NCBI RefSeq assembly: GCF_040412425.1
Contig: NC_089761.1
Coordinates: forward strand, 19,758,144 to 19,822,143
Direction of reading: 5' to 3'
Length of the DNA stretch: 64,000 nucleotides
Origin: Macrobrachium rosenbergii
Taxonomy: Eukaryota > Arthropoda > Malacostraca > Decapoda > Palaemonidae
Part shown: positions 35,765 to 47,258 of the stretch, one piece after another
Numbering within the stretch: position 1 is the first letter of the stretch
Layout: each line of letters begins with the position of its first letter
Made by a program: the position numbers and the translations under genes
The notes under the pieces: generated by a model
The model's database searches: none
What the model was told of the DNA's origin: nothing
Seen by the model: the letters and a program-made list of their open reading frames with translations, nothing else

Positions 35765-37033
35765 GTGAGTGATGGTGTGAATGAATGGAAGGGGTTGATG
35801 TGATGGAGATGTGATGGTAGCATATTTCTCTTGGTGCAATGTTGTTCTGAAAACTGTTTGCAAGACAGGTTTGACTCTTGTGATGAGGTATTAAAAATTT
35901 GTTGTCGTTTTGAACTTCTATTGTAAGGCAAACGTGGCTATTTTGATGAGGTTTTGCATTAAGTCTGTCGTAGGAAACTTTATTTGTCATATGCTTCTAC
36001 CATACTGAGATTTCATATTAAATCATATCCTAATTCCATTTTTCTTAGCGACCAATTTCATTATAGTATTCTAAACCGTCTCATTTTACAACACCTGTCC
36101 TTCAGTATCCTGTCATTTTTATTACTTTCTATTACTAAATCCCAGCATGGGATTCGATCTTAAGTGACAACACATCCTCTCCAAGATGAATTGTCTTCTT
36201 AATGGAAAGTGTTGATAAGCTAATCTCTGAGCTTAAACATCCTATTCCAGGTAAAGGTAAAAGGCAGCAAGTAGCTTGCCAATATGGACGGAGTGGAGGC
36301 AAGTTGCTTAAAATTACTATTGCATCACTAGCTATTTACTTACCTCACCGTTTGGTTGGCCTGGCAACTTGCGTCTTACTTGAATTTCCCGTAGTTTTAT
36401 GCAAGTTTACGTAGCACACACGGTTTACATTCCTACTTATTCTTGGGTAAGAGGACCCTTCAATTTAGTAAGATGAAACCCATATCAAATCGGAGCACCT
36501 CAAGAGTGATAAAACATTTCATTACGTTTTCTCTAATAAGTGAAGTTCTTTCGTGACTAAAGTAAACAAAGTGAAGGCGCATGGCAAAGATAAAACACTG
36601 AAGCTGCTGCTCCTCTATGCTACAAATAAATTTCAAGTGGTATATAATGTTTTTAGCATTCATTGTATATGAAAGATAAAGCACTGAAATCGCCTTGAAC
36701 TGGGTGGTCCGTCATTGTAGTAGGTTATGAAAGGAACTGGGATACGTGGTGTGGACCTTTGTTCTCACCTGGCAACGGAGACGCTCAGCTAAGTTACGAA
36801 CTAAGCTGCAGCATATAAAAATAAATCTGATAAAAAAAATCAGTACCCCAACTACAAACTTACGAGGGAATTTAAATTAAGAGAAGTTTGAATTAACAAT
36901 CGGAAAGCTATCTCTCATTCATGTAATATGGAATGATAAACATCCTCGTATAGGGTAAATATCAAGACATTATCAAGTGTTTTCCATAATTTTCAGCGTT
37001 TATTTCTTGCGAATGATATAAAATACTTTGATT
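35765..37033. other. Unassigned sequence
   Basis: About 1.3 kb, free of microsatellites, between the first-exon candidate and the LTR retrotransposon. No coding frame or known repeat seen. Confidence 0.4.
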
Positions 37034-37038
37034 CTGAA
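37034..37038. repeat. 5-bp TSD of the LTR retrotransposon, left
   Basis: CTGAA immediately before the TGTCAAAA start of the left LTR, identical to the five bases after the right LTR (44998-45002). BEL/Pao elements typically make TSDs of 4-6 bp. Confidence 0.9.
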
Positions 37039-38058
37039 TGTCAAAAATTGCCATTTATTCCCCTTGAATAAAATTTCCTAGTTTTCTTGAATACTTATTT
37101 TTGATGTATTTCCCAGTTTCTATGAAAAATTACGTTGATGTGATTGTTTTGCTCCACAGAAAAGTTTTTATTATATTAACTATAGCAATGAGTTTGTATA
37201 AATTAGTACATTAATATTTAAAGTAGTAAAACACCTTTTTCGCAAATTTTATCCATCTCTATAAAATTAAATGACGTCTGATTGCAGTGTTGTCAAACTT
37301 CTTCCTGTGGAGAATGTATATGTTATTTTCTTGTTGTAAGGGCACATGCCAGTAGTTTAAGCTTGCCTTCTGGACGAAACCTTTTTTTTTTTTTTGTATG
37401 TTGGGTTACGATTAAACAACTTAATGTTTGTGTTTTAGTTGATGGTTTGTTACGTAACCCTGTAGTTTTGTAGATGTGACAACTGTGCTATCAATGTACT
37501 GCTCGAGTTTTCTTCAGGGTGGGAACATGAAGCTCTGCCTGTTTCAGCAAACTCAGAAAGGCAAGTTGTAGAAGAAGAAATTCTCGTAAATCAGCCCCAT
37601 CACCTCGTGAACTGTCGTCGCCATTGCAGTAATTTCTTCATAAGAATATTCTAGAAATCCCCCTTTTTTTTTGGCCATTTATGTTTTCCTCTATCGAAGT
37701 AACGTAACGTTTTGTCAATTTTGCAGTAATATGTTAATGTTTTCTTGCTTCTTAATGTAACTTGGATGATTGTTGTGTCCTTTAAATATTAATTATATGT
37801 GTTAAACTTTTTAAATGCGTATTTGTGAACCCGTGTGGCATCACCCAAAAAGAATTGGTGCAGGAAATATAGTTGATTGTTTCTCAACTGCACTTTGTTG
37901 GAAAAGAATATAATGTTTCTTGACTTCATGGTACATTTAAGTAAGTTAGTAAACTCCTCAGCACTGTAACTTGGTCTCATTCAAAGCTAGGGCAGGAGGG
38001 CTTAAGGTTGAATGAAATCATACCGAATGTGGGCCTAAAACTTTAAAGTTTCACCACA
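37039..38058 (+). repeat. 5' LTR
   Basis: Starts TGTCAAAAATTG and ends TTTCACCACA, the canonical TG...CA limits. Matches the right LTR along nearly its whole length. About 1.02 kb, long for BEL/Pao. Confidence 0.92.
37260..37266 (+). promoter_or_regulatory. LTR promoter TATA box
   Basis: TATAAAA, conserved in the right LTR at 44200-44206 and followed in both by ATTAAATGACGTCTG. The likely U3/R boundary lies about 25-30 bp downstream. Confidence 0.5.
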
Positions 38059-38089
38059 TTCTTTGCTAGTTATTATAGTAGTACTGCTT

Positions 38090-38104
38090 TGGTCCTTCGA
38101 ACGA
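38090..38104 (+). other. Candidate primer-binding site
   Basis: TGGTCCTTCGAACGAAC, a TGG-starting tRNA-complement-like sequence, lies 31 bp inside the 5' LTR end rather than directly at it. The distance is unusual, so either the primer site is elsewhere or the LTR end has shifted. Confidence 0.35.
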
Positions 38105-38249
38105 ACCGGATGCCATAACGATTCACAAAGGATTTTTGGGATGTTAAAGATAATTTACGATAAAGTTCACGTTGGTGATGGATGGCTATAAAGTCATTTT
38201 CGTGTAGCTGGCACGTGTCCAAAGTTATTTGGTGAGCAGGGTAGGTATT

Positions 38250-38687
38250 GAATTACTTGGAGTGTTTTGCCAAGTAATCTGTTGTTTATGGAACATTATT
38301 GTTCGTATTTAGTGATTACTCTGTAAAAGAAATTCTTGTTGAATTTCGTAGCCATTTGAACAGGTTTTCGTGACCAGATTTATTTTGTGAAGTGATGATT
38401 ACTTGAAGTGTTTTGCCAAAGTAATCTATTGTTTATGGAACATTATTGTTCGTATTTAGTGATTACTCTGTAAGAAATTCTTGTTGAATTTCGTAGCCAT
38501 TTGAACTTAGGTTTTCGTGACCAGATTTATTTTGTGAAGTGATGATTACTTGAAGTGTTTGCCAAGTAATCTGTTGTTTATGGAACATTATTGTTCGTAT
38601 TTATTGATTACTCTGTGAAAGAAATTCTTGTTGAATTTCATAGTCATTTTGAACAGGTTTTTGACCAGACTTATTTTTTGAAGTGAT
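38250..38687. repeat. Three 147-bp tandem repeats in the retrotransposon leader
   Basis: Units at 38250-38396, 38397-38543 and 38544-38687 start (A/G)ATTACTTG(G/A)AGTGTTTTG and end near TTTGTGAAGTGAT. They are near-identical apart from short indels and a few substitutions. They occupy the untranslated leader between LTR and gag. Confidence 0.93.
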
Positions 38688-39069
38688 GAAGAGCACGTGG
38701 TCAAATTATCTATCATTCAGTGAATGTTATTCGACCTATGAATAAGATTAGTTATATTTTCAATCAGGTTTAGATAATTTGCCATACATTTTTGATATTT
38801 GAGCAAGTTTCTTATTGATCCATTAACAAAGAAAATGGATTCCAAGATTAGGGTAGTTATTGAAAGGGAAATTATTTCCTTACAAGATTTGTGATGAGAC
38901 AGATAACTGCATTGGTGATACTGATACACAAAATCGACCCTTGTAATGTATGAACGTTGTCTTATTGAGGGTCTACGACGTTTTGGAAGATAGTTGGTCA
39001 CAGAATGTGACGATTATTTCTACAGGATAGTGAATATGATAGTTTATGTAGAAGTTATAGAGCAATAAC

Positions 39070-40078
39070 TAGATGTGTAAGGAAAGCTATTGCTGCACAG
39101 AAAACTATGAGCAGAGATTGACACAGGGAGATATAAATCAACAGCCCCCTTTGCCTCCTCCTTCGGCTCCCATTAACCCTCTCCCTCCCCTAAACTCCCA
39201 GCAATTAAGATACACTGAATTTGTGGTGGGGAAGAACAATAGCTTGCATTTTGGGATATATTTAACAGTTTAGTTCACGATCGTAGGATATTTCCAATGT
39301 GATTAAGTTTTCTACCCTCCAGAGCTAGTTTAAAGGATAACGCCTTTAAAGCCATAGAAAGGTTTGCCTGTCACTAATGCCAATTATTCAGTAGCTATTC
39401 AGACCCTTAAGAGAAGTATGATAATAAGGACAAATTGAAACGTAGACTTATGTCCAAATTAACGCATTTAGTCCCTCCCAGTCATACAATAGAGGATTTG
39501 AAACGTTCAAATTGGAATATGAAAGATTATCTTACAAATGAACACATTGAATTTAGATGTAGGGCCATGAACCCCATTTTCTCTAGTATAATATGCGAGA
39601 AATTATCACCTGAAACACGTAAGGCTATAGCTAATAAACATAATAGTATGTCTCTTGATTTAAAGCAAATTTCCTCAGGTTTGAAATATGTTTGTGAATT
39701 AATGGAATTTTTGTTACGAAGGTGAGAATTCTAATAAGAAAACGTGATCAGGGTAACTATTCTAAAGTGATTCCCTCAAATGTACAAAACGTGCATCAGG
39801 CACAACAAAGTAACAGTAAGCCTAGTAATAGTAGTTCTTACCATAATTGTGTGTTTGCTCATCGAACCATGCCTCTCGCGATTGTAAGACTTTCAAAAAC
39901 CATTGATAGTAGAAGGGACAGAGTTAAATATTCAAGATTGTGCTTTGCTTGCCTCAAAGGAGGTCATTTATTCTCTGAATGTAGAAACAAACCGAAATGT
40001 AATATATGTGATGGGCCTCATTACCCGATGATTTGTAGAAAACAGAAAACCCTGTTAATCCTGCTCCACCAAAGTTGA
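39070..40078 (+). pseudogene. gag: BEL/Pao gag remnant
   Basis: Proline-rich segment (LPPPSAPINPLPPL, about 39150-39200), then gag body words (AFKAIERFAC, YDNKDKLKRRL) in shifting frames, then two open frames (39435-39725 and 39722-40078) overlapping by a base shift. The C-terminal part has the zinc knuckle CFACLKGGHLFSEC followed by CNICDGPHYPMIC, the tandem arrangement typical of BEL/Pao gag. At least three frameshifts or stops break it. Confidence 0.85.
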
Positions 40079-40149
40079 GTGTAAAATAGTACTAATGTTA
40101 GTAAGTCAAATGTTAATTCTGAAATCTCATAATGATTCTAAAGTGCTGT

Positions 40150-40400
40150 AAGTAAAGTGATTCCCCAGTAGTTATGACTGCTTCTTTGGGTATTGATCAT
40201 TCTCAGACTAATAAGATTTCTGTTTCGACTGCTCTTCCTACTGCTAATGTAATTGTGTCAGGAATGGACATCGCTCCTTTGGGAGCACTCTTTGATTTCT
40301 GGTGCACAAAGAACGTTTATTGCAAAGGAATTGGCTCATAAGCTTAGTCTACCGTCCATAGCAACAGTAGCCTTAAGGTAAAACCATTTGGCAGTGATGC
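40150..40400 (+). pseudogene. Aspartic protease remnant
   Basis: Reads GALFD, then after a one-base insertion SGAQRTFIAKELAHKLSL, i.e. the D-S-G-A-Q active-site loop of retroelement proteases split by a single extra T. Lies between gag and RT as expected. Confidence 0.75.
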
Positions 40401-40879
40401 CATGGAAGTTAGTTGTAATATAGTAAGGTTGTGGTGAGACTAGGTAAGATTCGTACTGTCATTAATGCCATTGCATTCGATAGAGTTAATTCAGAATTTA
40501 TTCTCCAGGTTTAAGTAAGTCAGCTGCGTTCTTGACGAGTAAAGGCATAAAATTAGCAGATAATGATTTAAATTCAGATGAAGTGAATGGTATAAATTAG
40601 TCATTGGAGCTGATTACTATGGAAAAATTCATTCACAACAGTCAAATTGCTCTGGAATACAGATATTGAATAGTTCTGGTGGTGCACTAATTTTGGACCT
40701 CTTCTAGTTGGTCTTATGACGATGTAGAATCTAATGAGATTACTACATCAAATGTATGTTGTTCAAGAATAGAAGTAGAGAAATCCTATCAATTCTTGTT
40801 GTGAAGTTAGAAAATTATGGGATTTAGAAAGTGTTGGTATTCGTCAATCTGAAATTAGTCCTGAAGAAGGGAATCAGTT

Positions 40880-42160
40880 AAGTGTTTTAGGATAAAGTAA
40901 AAGAGGGTTGACAATAAGTATGAAGTGTCACTTACCATTTTAAAGATGAAAATAGACCGCCTGTCAACTATAGAATAGCCATTGGTCAATTAAATTCCTC
41001 GCTACATAGATTCGAATCTGACCCCTCCTTTGTACTCATTATTATAAATTATCAAGATTACGTTCAGTCTGGGTTTATAAGTGTAATTCCTCAGACTCCC
41101 CTATTATAGGGCATTATTTACCCACCATGCTGTATTGAAGGATTAGAAACAACTCCCATTCAGATAGTTTTTAATGCTTCTTCCAGGCTAAAGGAGAACT
41201 TTCCTTAAATGATTGTTTATTAACTGGTCCCTCATTAACTACTAAACTTTTTGATGCCCTGTTGAGTTTCCGTACAAACCCAGTAGCTGTGATTTCAGAT
41301 ATCAGTAAAGCCTTTTGAGATGGGCATTTTCACCTGACTGTCGTGATTGTACGAATTTCTATGGATAACTGATCCCTCCGATTTGAAGTCTATAACACTT
41401 ACCGGTTTGTGTAGTTTGTTTTGAGCTACATGCTCCCTTTCTCTTGCAGCAAACCCTTTGCCATCATTTATCTTTACATGATAATCCCCTTGCATCATCT
41501 CTGATGAAGAATTTCTATGTAGATAATTTTAGTAAAACTTACAGGATGTGTGTCAGTCTTGATGGATGAGTATCCAGTAATAGAAATAGAGATTCTTGAA
41601 GATGCTATTATGCCTCTACAAGAATGGTCAGTAATGATTCAGAGTTTAACAGAACCATAGATGTTATCAAAGAAAGAGTGAACGTTTTTGGGTTCGAGTG
41701 GTATCTAACACAAGATGAGATGTCACTGAAGGAAGTAAATTGTGAGTATAAAGGACCCAACTAACCTGGACAACGTTAACCAAGTCGAACCAGGTTTATT
41801 CAGTAATACAAAAGCTCTGAAATAAATGTGCACAAAGTAATGACAAAATACCTCTAGGAAAATAAAAAATAAAAATATTTAAATGTGTCAACAAAATACA
41901 GGTGAGGTAAATATTTTCAAAATTAAATGTTTGTGGAGCTACTAAACTAAACGTTAAAATATAAAGGCCTGGGATGACCCTTTGCCAGAATCGTATGACC
42001 ACCAAATCTTCAAGTAATAAATGTAAACAGTCGTTGAGTCCCTTTACACCAAAGCGAAGGCTGTAACCAAAAATGTTTGATCCTCTAGGATTAAATGTAG
42101 GTAAATATTTTCTTAAGTTTTTAAAGGTGGGATTTCCAAAATCATTATGTTAGGTTTTGT
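40880..42160 (+). pseudogene. Reverse transcriptase remnant
   Basis: Recognisable pieces in order: [35 protein letters not shown] (first catalytic Asp region), then FYVDN (41513-41527) at the position of the catalytic Y-x-D-D, the second Asp replaced by Asn. Further on are WDDPLPE (about 41963) and FDPLGL (about 42074). Multiple frame changes. In intact BEL/Pao polyproteins the F-D-P-L-G motif precedes the W-D-x-x-L-P motif; here the order is reversed. Confidence 0.8.
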
Positions 42161-42189
42161 TGTATTACATCCTGAAGGGTTCCCAGGTT

Positions 42190-42740
42190 TGTTGTGTACA
42201 TCTGAAGGTTCAACATGATACTTCTAACAAAGGCATATGGAGCTGCTGCCTATGTGATTGATTTCAAGAAAGTGTAAGCAATTTACTGGTCAGTAAGTGT
42301 AAGTTGCACAAACCCTAAACAGACTATTCCGCGTTTGGAATTGACAGCCTTGTCATGGGTGCAAACTTTGCTGGAAAGATTAATGCAGAGAATAATGATT
42401 TGAGATTGAGGTTCTTGCACTCTCTCTGAGAGTGACTGAACCATGGTTTTCTATTTGTTGGGTGAAAGAACAATAATAGTAAAATTCCCTATGTACAGTA
42501 CAAGTCACTGAAATTAATGAATTCAAGTTTCTTTACAGTATACCCCTCTAGGATAATCCAGCTGATATTTTATCCAGAGGGTAGTACTAGTACAGATTTA
42601 GCGCAAAATTCCTTATGGTGGAATGGCCCTAAATGGCTTTTAACTGGTGATTATCCCCAATCTTTAGCTACAGAAACTGTGCATGTTAATGGAATTCTTT
42701 CAGAACCTAAGTTTTTAACCCTCAACACCATTAATTGACA
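42190..42740 (+). pseudogene. RNase H and linker remnant
   Basis: AYGAAAYVIDFKKV, then NPKQTIPRLELTALSWVQTL, then NPADILSRG and WWNGPKWL, all standard BEL/Pao landmarks between RT and integrase. Interrupted by stops and frame changes. The last part is an open stretch at 42517-42738. Confidence 0.82.
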
Positions 42741-43079
42741 TCCCACGTTACAGTAATTTAGTAGCTTAAACGTATCATGAGGTCAATATTGCTTTTCTTA
42801 ATAATAAATGCAGTAAAAGGTTCTAAGTTTGTTGTTAACGAAATGAAAGCACTTGTCCTCCTTGAACAGAAGCAACATTTTCTACTACCAGAATGTACCT
42901 CTGTGATAAGAATTCATGGAGTGTCCATGGATATTAGAATTTCTGTAATCAGTTGAACTTATTTGTTGATGAGAAAATCTAATTAGGTCTCAGGGTCATG
43001 AAAAACGCTTCCCATGTCTTTATGATACTCAAGTGCCCAATGTTATTGCCTTCAGAAGTTATTTAACAGTGTTGATAGT

Positions 43080-43580
43080 TGAACATTTGCATAGACATCC
43101 ATCACCATTGTGGTGTCATTCTGTACTGGTATTGTTGAGAGAAACTTTTGGTACCTAAAGCACGACAAGTTATCAAATCGATTCTATCAAAGTGTTTGTG
43201 TCAAGTTAACCAAGAAACGAGGTTGTGTTTGCCTCCTCCTCCCATTACCCACAGAAAAGAGTGAGATATGATAGATCTTTCAATCAGTAGAGTTGATTAT
43301 ACTGAATTGCTATTAATGTTTTTTGATCATGAGACTGGCTTGGAGGAGAAGGTCTTTATATGTCTATTTACCTGTACTACGAGCAGGGCAGTTCATTTTT
43401 TGACTCATTCCATGACTCAGCTTCCGATTTCCTACTGCTTCGATTTCATATCTACTGGCTTTTCTGACGCGTTGGAAATTTTATTTAAGTTAATAATTTC
43501 TGTATGGATATCAAAGTTCTCTGGAAATTCATTACACACCGCGAGCCCCTGGTCTGGAGGCTTTTATGATTATATCTAAG
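43080..43580 (+). pseudogene. Integrase remnant
   Basis: Begins with an HLHRH-type zinc-finger remnant and LLRETF. A 103-codon open stretch (43268-43579) follows, with VDYTELL, FTCTTSRAVHFLTHSM (core domain) and ASPWSGGFYDYI. The latter two are hallmark BEL/Pao integrase strings. Parts of the catalytic core look lost or scrambled (no clear second Asp segment). Confidence 0.8.
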
Positions 43581-43897
43581 GGATGTTTGCAATGGTATCC
43601 TTTTAGTTGAAATTTGTTGAGTTTCAAGCTGTGATAAATAATTTCTCTGAAGAAATTATGGGGATGTTTGTACTTCAATTCCAAAATGTAGTTTAGGTTC
43701 AAGTGATTTAAATTTTTGATGTGTTAAGATGGAAAAAATTTCAGTCAATCGCTGCAATTTAATTCTAAGTGCGTTATTCAATTGATCATCTCGCTCCATT
43801 GGTTGCCCAACTGTTTCCATCGTCTGATGGTGTGATTGGAGTCTGGCATTGAAAGTGAATGGTAAGCCATAATTATGATTCTTCTTGAGAATTTGAA

Positions 43898-44997
43898 TGT
43901 CAAAATTGCCACTCTTTATTCCCCCTTGAATCAAGAGATTTAATTTCTATGGATGTGCTCTAAAATGTGGATTTAAATTTTTTGTTTGAATACTTATTTT
44001 GATGTGATTACTTCAGTTTCTATGTCAAAAAATGAATACGTTTTCTTGACTGGTTTTGATGATTCCCAGTTTTTGAAAAATACGTTGATGTTTTCCACAG
44101 AAGAAGTTTTTATTATATTAACTGTAGCAATGAGTTTGTATAAATTAGTACATTAATATTTAAAGTAGTAAAACACCTTTTTCAAATTTTATCCATCTCT
44201 ATAAAATTAAATGACGTCTGATTGCAGTGTTGTCAAACTTCTTCCTGTGGAGAATGTATGTTATTTTCTTGTTGCCAAAGGGCACATGCCAGTAGTTTAA
44301 GCTTGCCTTCTGGACGAAGCCTTTTTTTTTTTTAACATGTTGGGTTACGATTAAACAACTTAATGTTTGTGTTTTAGTTGATGGTTTGTTACGTAACCCT
44401 GTAGTTTTGTAGATGTGACAACTGTGCTATCAATGTACTGCTCCTGAGTTTTCTTCCAGGGTGGGAACATGAGCTCTGCCTGTTTGCCAACAAACTCAGG
44501 AAGGCAAGTTGTAGAAGAAATTCTCGTAAAATCCAGCCCCATCACCTCGTGAACTGTCGTCGCCATTGCAGTAATTTTCATAAAGAATATTCACAAAAAT
44601 CCCACCTTTTTTTGGCCATTTATGTTTTTCCTCTATCGAAGTAACGTAACGTTTTGTCAATTTTGCAGTAATATGTTAATGTTTTTCTTGCTTCTTAATG
44701 TAACTTGGATGATTGTTGTGTCAGCACAAATATTAATTATATGTGTTAAACTTTTAAATGCGTATTTGAACCCAGTGTGGCATCACCCAAAAGAATTAGT
44801 GCAGAAATATAGTTGATTGTTTCTCAACTGCACTTTGTTGGAAAGAATATAATGTTTCTTGACTTCATGGTACATTTAAGTAAGTTAGTAAACTCCTCAG
44901 CACTGTAACTTGGTCTCATTCAAAGCTAGAGGCAGGAGGGCTTAAGGTTGAATGAAATCGTACCGAATGTGGGCCTAAAACTTTAAGTTTCACCACA
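43898..44997 (+). repeat. 3' LTR
   Basis: Starts TGTCAAAATTGCC and ends GTTTCACCACA. It is about 80 bp longer than the 5' LTR because of an extra segment with duplicated words near its start (43925-44095, two copies of ...GAATAC(T/G).., CAGTTT). The rest matches the 5' LTR with many 1-4 bp indels and few substitutions. Confidence 0.92.
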
Positions 44998-45002
44998 CTG
45001 AA
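44998..45002. repeat. 5-bp TSD of the LTR retrotransposon, right
   Basis: CTGAA, identical to 37034-37038. Confidence 0.9.
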
Positions 45003-46841
45003 TATTAGCTTTTCGTGTTTTTAATACACTCACATTGACAATTATCTTATACGCACATAAATTGGAAACAGGAAAGTGACAATAAATCAAGACCATTTAA
45101 TAAGTCAGGAAGAAGATTAAATGCAACGAAAGACCACAAGATATAAAGAATAATCCCCCCATTGCCCCATTTAATAATAAACCGTAACACTTTTTTTCAT
45201 TCTGGGTTAGAAATCTGAATTCATTTCCTGTTATGATGAGCAAAATTCAGTTTTGGCAAAGAGCCAGGAATTGAAAGAATGCAGAAATACCCACAGCTGA
45301 GCCTTTAATAGATTCTCTCCAGTACATCACCCCAACAACCCTTTTAACAAAAGCAAAGGAAGCAACTCAAACTAGTGTATCGCGTCCATGTTTTAAGTAC
45401 TGCCGCTAAATCCTATATCGTCCTGGCGGTGACGTCATGGAGAACTTATTCCAGGCAGCTACAGCGCTCAGTTATCGCTTGTAAACCTGTGGTGATTGTT
45501 GAATGTGTTTTGACATTGGTGGTTATCATTTTATGGGCGCTCTGTTTGGTTACGTTAGAGAGGTAGGTATGGTTTTTTTTTGTTCAGGTGTTCTTCAGGA
45601 GAGTGTAATCACGATCAGACTATGAAAAACGATACAACAGAGTTGTCTCCATGAAGGTGTGCGTGAAGAAACCAAACCTGTTGGCTCTTCCAGACGTTGT
45701 GTTAATCTTTGTTTATTATAAAACATTAATGGTTCAGCAGAATGACATTGTCAGTCGTAATACTCGTGTGTTCAGTAGTTTCTTTGACTTACACGAGTCA
45801 AATTCCCCTAGGGCCACTGATGGTCAAAGCCCCCTAGGCTATTGATGGTCAAGACCCCCTAGGCTAGTGATTTTGGTAAAACTGTAAACGACCACCGCTG
45901 CCCGATTCCCGCAAGTCCCCGACTTAGATATTTACCGTCTTTTGTTTGTGCATGTCGTTTGTGACAGTTGCCATCTTTTTGAAGTTTTTAAATTTATCCC
46001 TGAGGGCCAGATACTAAACACGACGCCCATTTTGCACGCAAACCGGTGGTTGAAGAGCTAGAGGGCTGCGGTGGTGGTGTTCAATTTTACCGTTGTATTT
46101 CCCATAACATCCCTTGCAGTATAGTTGGTTCACTTTAGGTAGATTCTTGGGCCTACGAGACGTTTGTTTTGTGGCCTCTGATTGGCTGGTGGCGGGAGGT
46201 AGGCGGCTTGCTCGCTTTCTCATTTTTACGCCTGTAGCTCAGAAAACTAGCAATATATTTATATTTTTTCACTTATCTCACGTTTTGCACGGGATAGGAA
46301 AGTTTTGGTCATTACCATAGGATTCGGTATTAATTGTACAAGTAACTCATGATTTCCTGAAATCAATAAGATGAAACAAAGGAATTACAACAGTAAAAGT
46401 GAAGAGAGAAGCATTTAATTTTTTATACCTGTTTTTACTTATCGTCGGATTTTGCATCATTCATGCGATCAAGATAGAATAAAACTTGTGTTTTCATACA
46501 GTAAATTCACCCTGAATGCGCTGGTGCTTTCAGATTTTAGATGTATGTGATATGTGAAGAGAAAATGAAGAATACGTCTTACTATGTTGCATCCGTTCTT
46601 GACTCAGTTTGGCAGCAGTGCCGAGAGACGATGATCTGCAAACAGCGAGAGCTTCGAGGCGACGTTGACAGTTGCCAATTAATGATATGAGAAGTTTGCA
46701 GTTTCGACAGTATTTACCGTATTATATGTCATTACATTTTCTGTAAATAAATGCATAGAATTCCCATTATGACTGTCGAACTTTTTCACTCCAATATCAT
46801 ATATGTCCGTATGTCTGGACATATCTGATAAGAAAAAATTA
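45003..46841. other. Unassigned sequence with promoter-like patches
   Basis: A GC-richer block at 45385-45565 holds a perfect TGACGTCA (45430-45437) and ends with a donor-like GAGAG|GTAGGT (cut after 45562). Its 63-codon frame is non-ATG and Val/Leu-rich. A second GC-richer block near 46160-46215 contains GATTGGCTGG (inverted CCAAT). About 45920-46025 shares GACGGTAAATAT / TTTAGTA words with the 54.9-kb MITE family. No gene can be assembled. Confidence 0.35.
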
Positions 46842-47258
46842 ATAATCAGATGGGTGCACCTGGATGTGTTGGCTTTAATTTAGTCTAGGTGATAAATTTG
46901 CATACTGTAAGCTACATGATGAATAACAGGTCTACTTAATTATGAGTTCATTATTATGACCGCTTGTTTCTCTGGTCAATAGCATTAATAACTTATGGTT
47001 TTTATGTGTTCATTCAATGAACGAAAGTACATCATTTTATTTCTTACCATAAAATCTATTGGTGATGTAACGAATACAAAATTCTGTCTTTTTCAGATTT
47101 TGTTTGAGCTACTCTTATGCCAGAATGTTTATTCCTTTATATACATGTTACTTTTGATAATTATGTAGGCCTGTTATTTATCATGTAGCCTACAGTATGC
47201 AAATTTCTCACCTAGACTAAATTGAAGCCAACACGTCCAGATGTACCCATCTGATTAT
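46842..47258. mobile_element. MITE with about 103-bp TIRs and TA target (Tc1/mariner-like)
   Basis: Both ends start ATAATCAGATGGGT (right end inverted) and are flanked by TA (46840-46841; 47259-47260). The arms continue to match for about 100 bp (GTGTTGGCTT, TTTAGTCTAGGTGA, GCATACTGTA) with only several differences. Interior about 210 bp, no coding. A TA target duplication is the Tc1/mariner hallmark. Confidence 0.85.

Larger units (their letters stand above)
37039..44997 (+). mobile_element. BEL/Pao-type LTR retrotransposon, structurally complete, coding frames broken
   Basis: A 7.96-kb unit bounded by direct LTRs (37039-38058 and 43898-44997) and a 5-bp TSD. Between them, in order, are a leader with tandem repeats, gag with zinc knuckles, protease, reverse transcriptase, RNase H and integrase remnants. 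The motifs are those of BEL/Pao: a CX2CX4HX4C knuckle followed by a second CX2CX3HX4[11 protein letters not shown] in RT, PRLELTAL in RNase H, NPADILSRG, and an SRAVHF integrase motif. No domain is in one uninterrupted frame with the next. Whether this is decay or sequence error is discussed in the findings. Confidence 0.92.

Noticed and set aside
37039..44997. Infectious virus or endogenous retrovirus with envelope
   Set aside because: Landmarks are BEL/Pao retrotransposon; there is no envelope-like frame between integrase and the 3' LTR, and the coding frames are broken.
45375..45566. 63-codon Val/Leu-rich frame as a small membrane protein
   Set aside because: It starts at GTG rather than ATG and there is no supporting context; the donor-like site overlaps its end.
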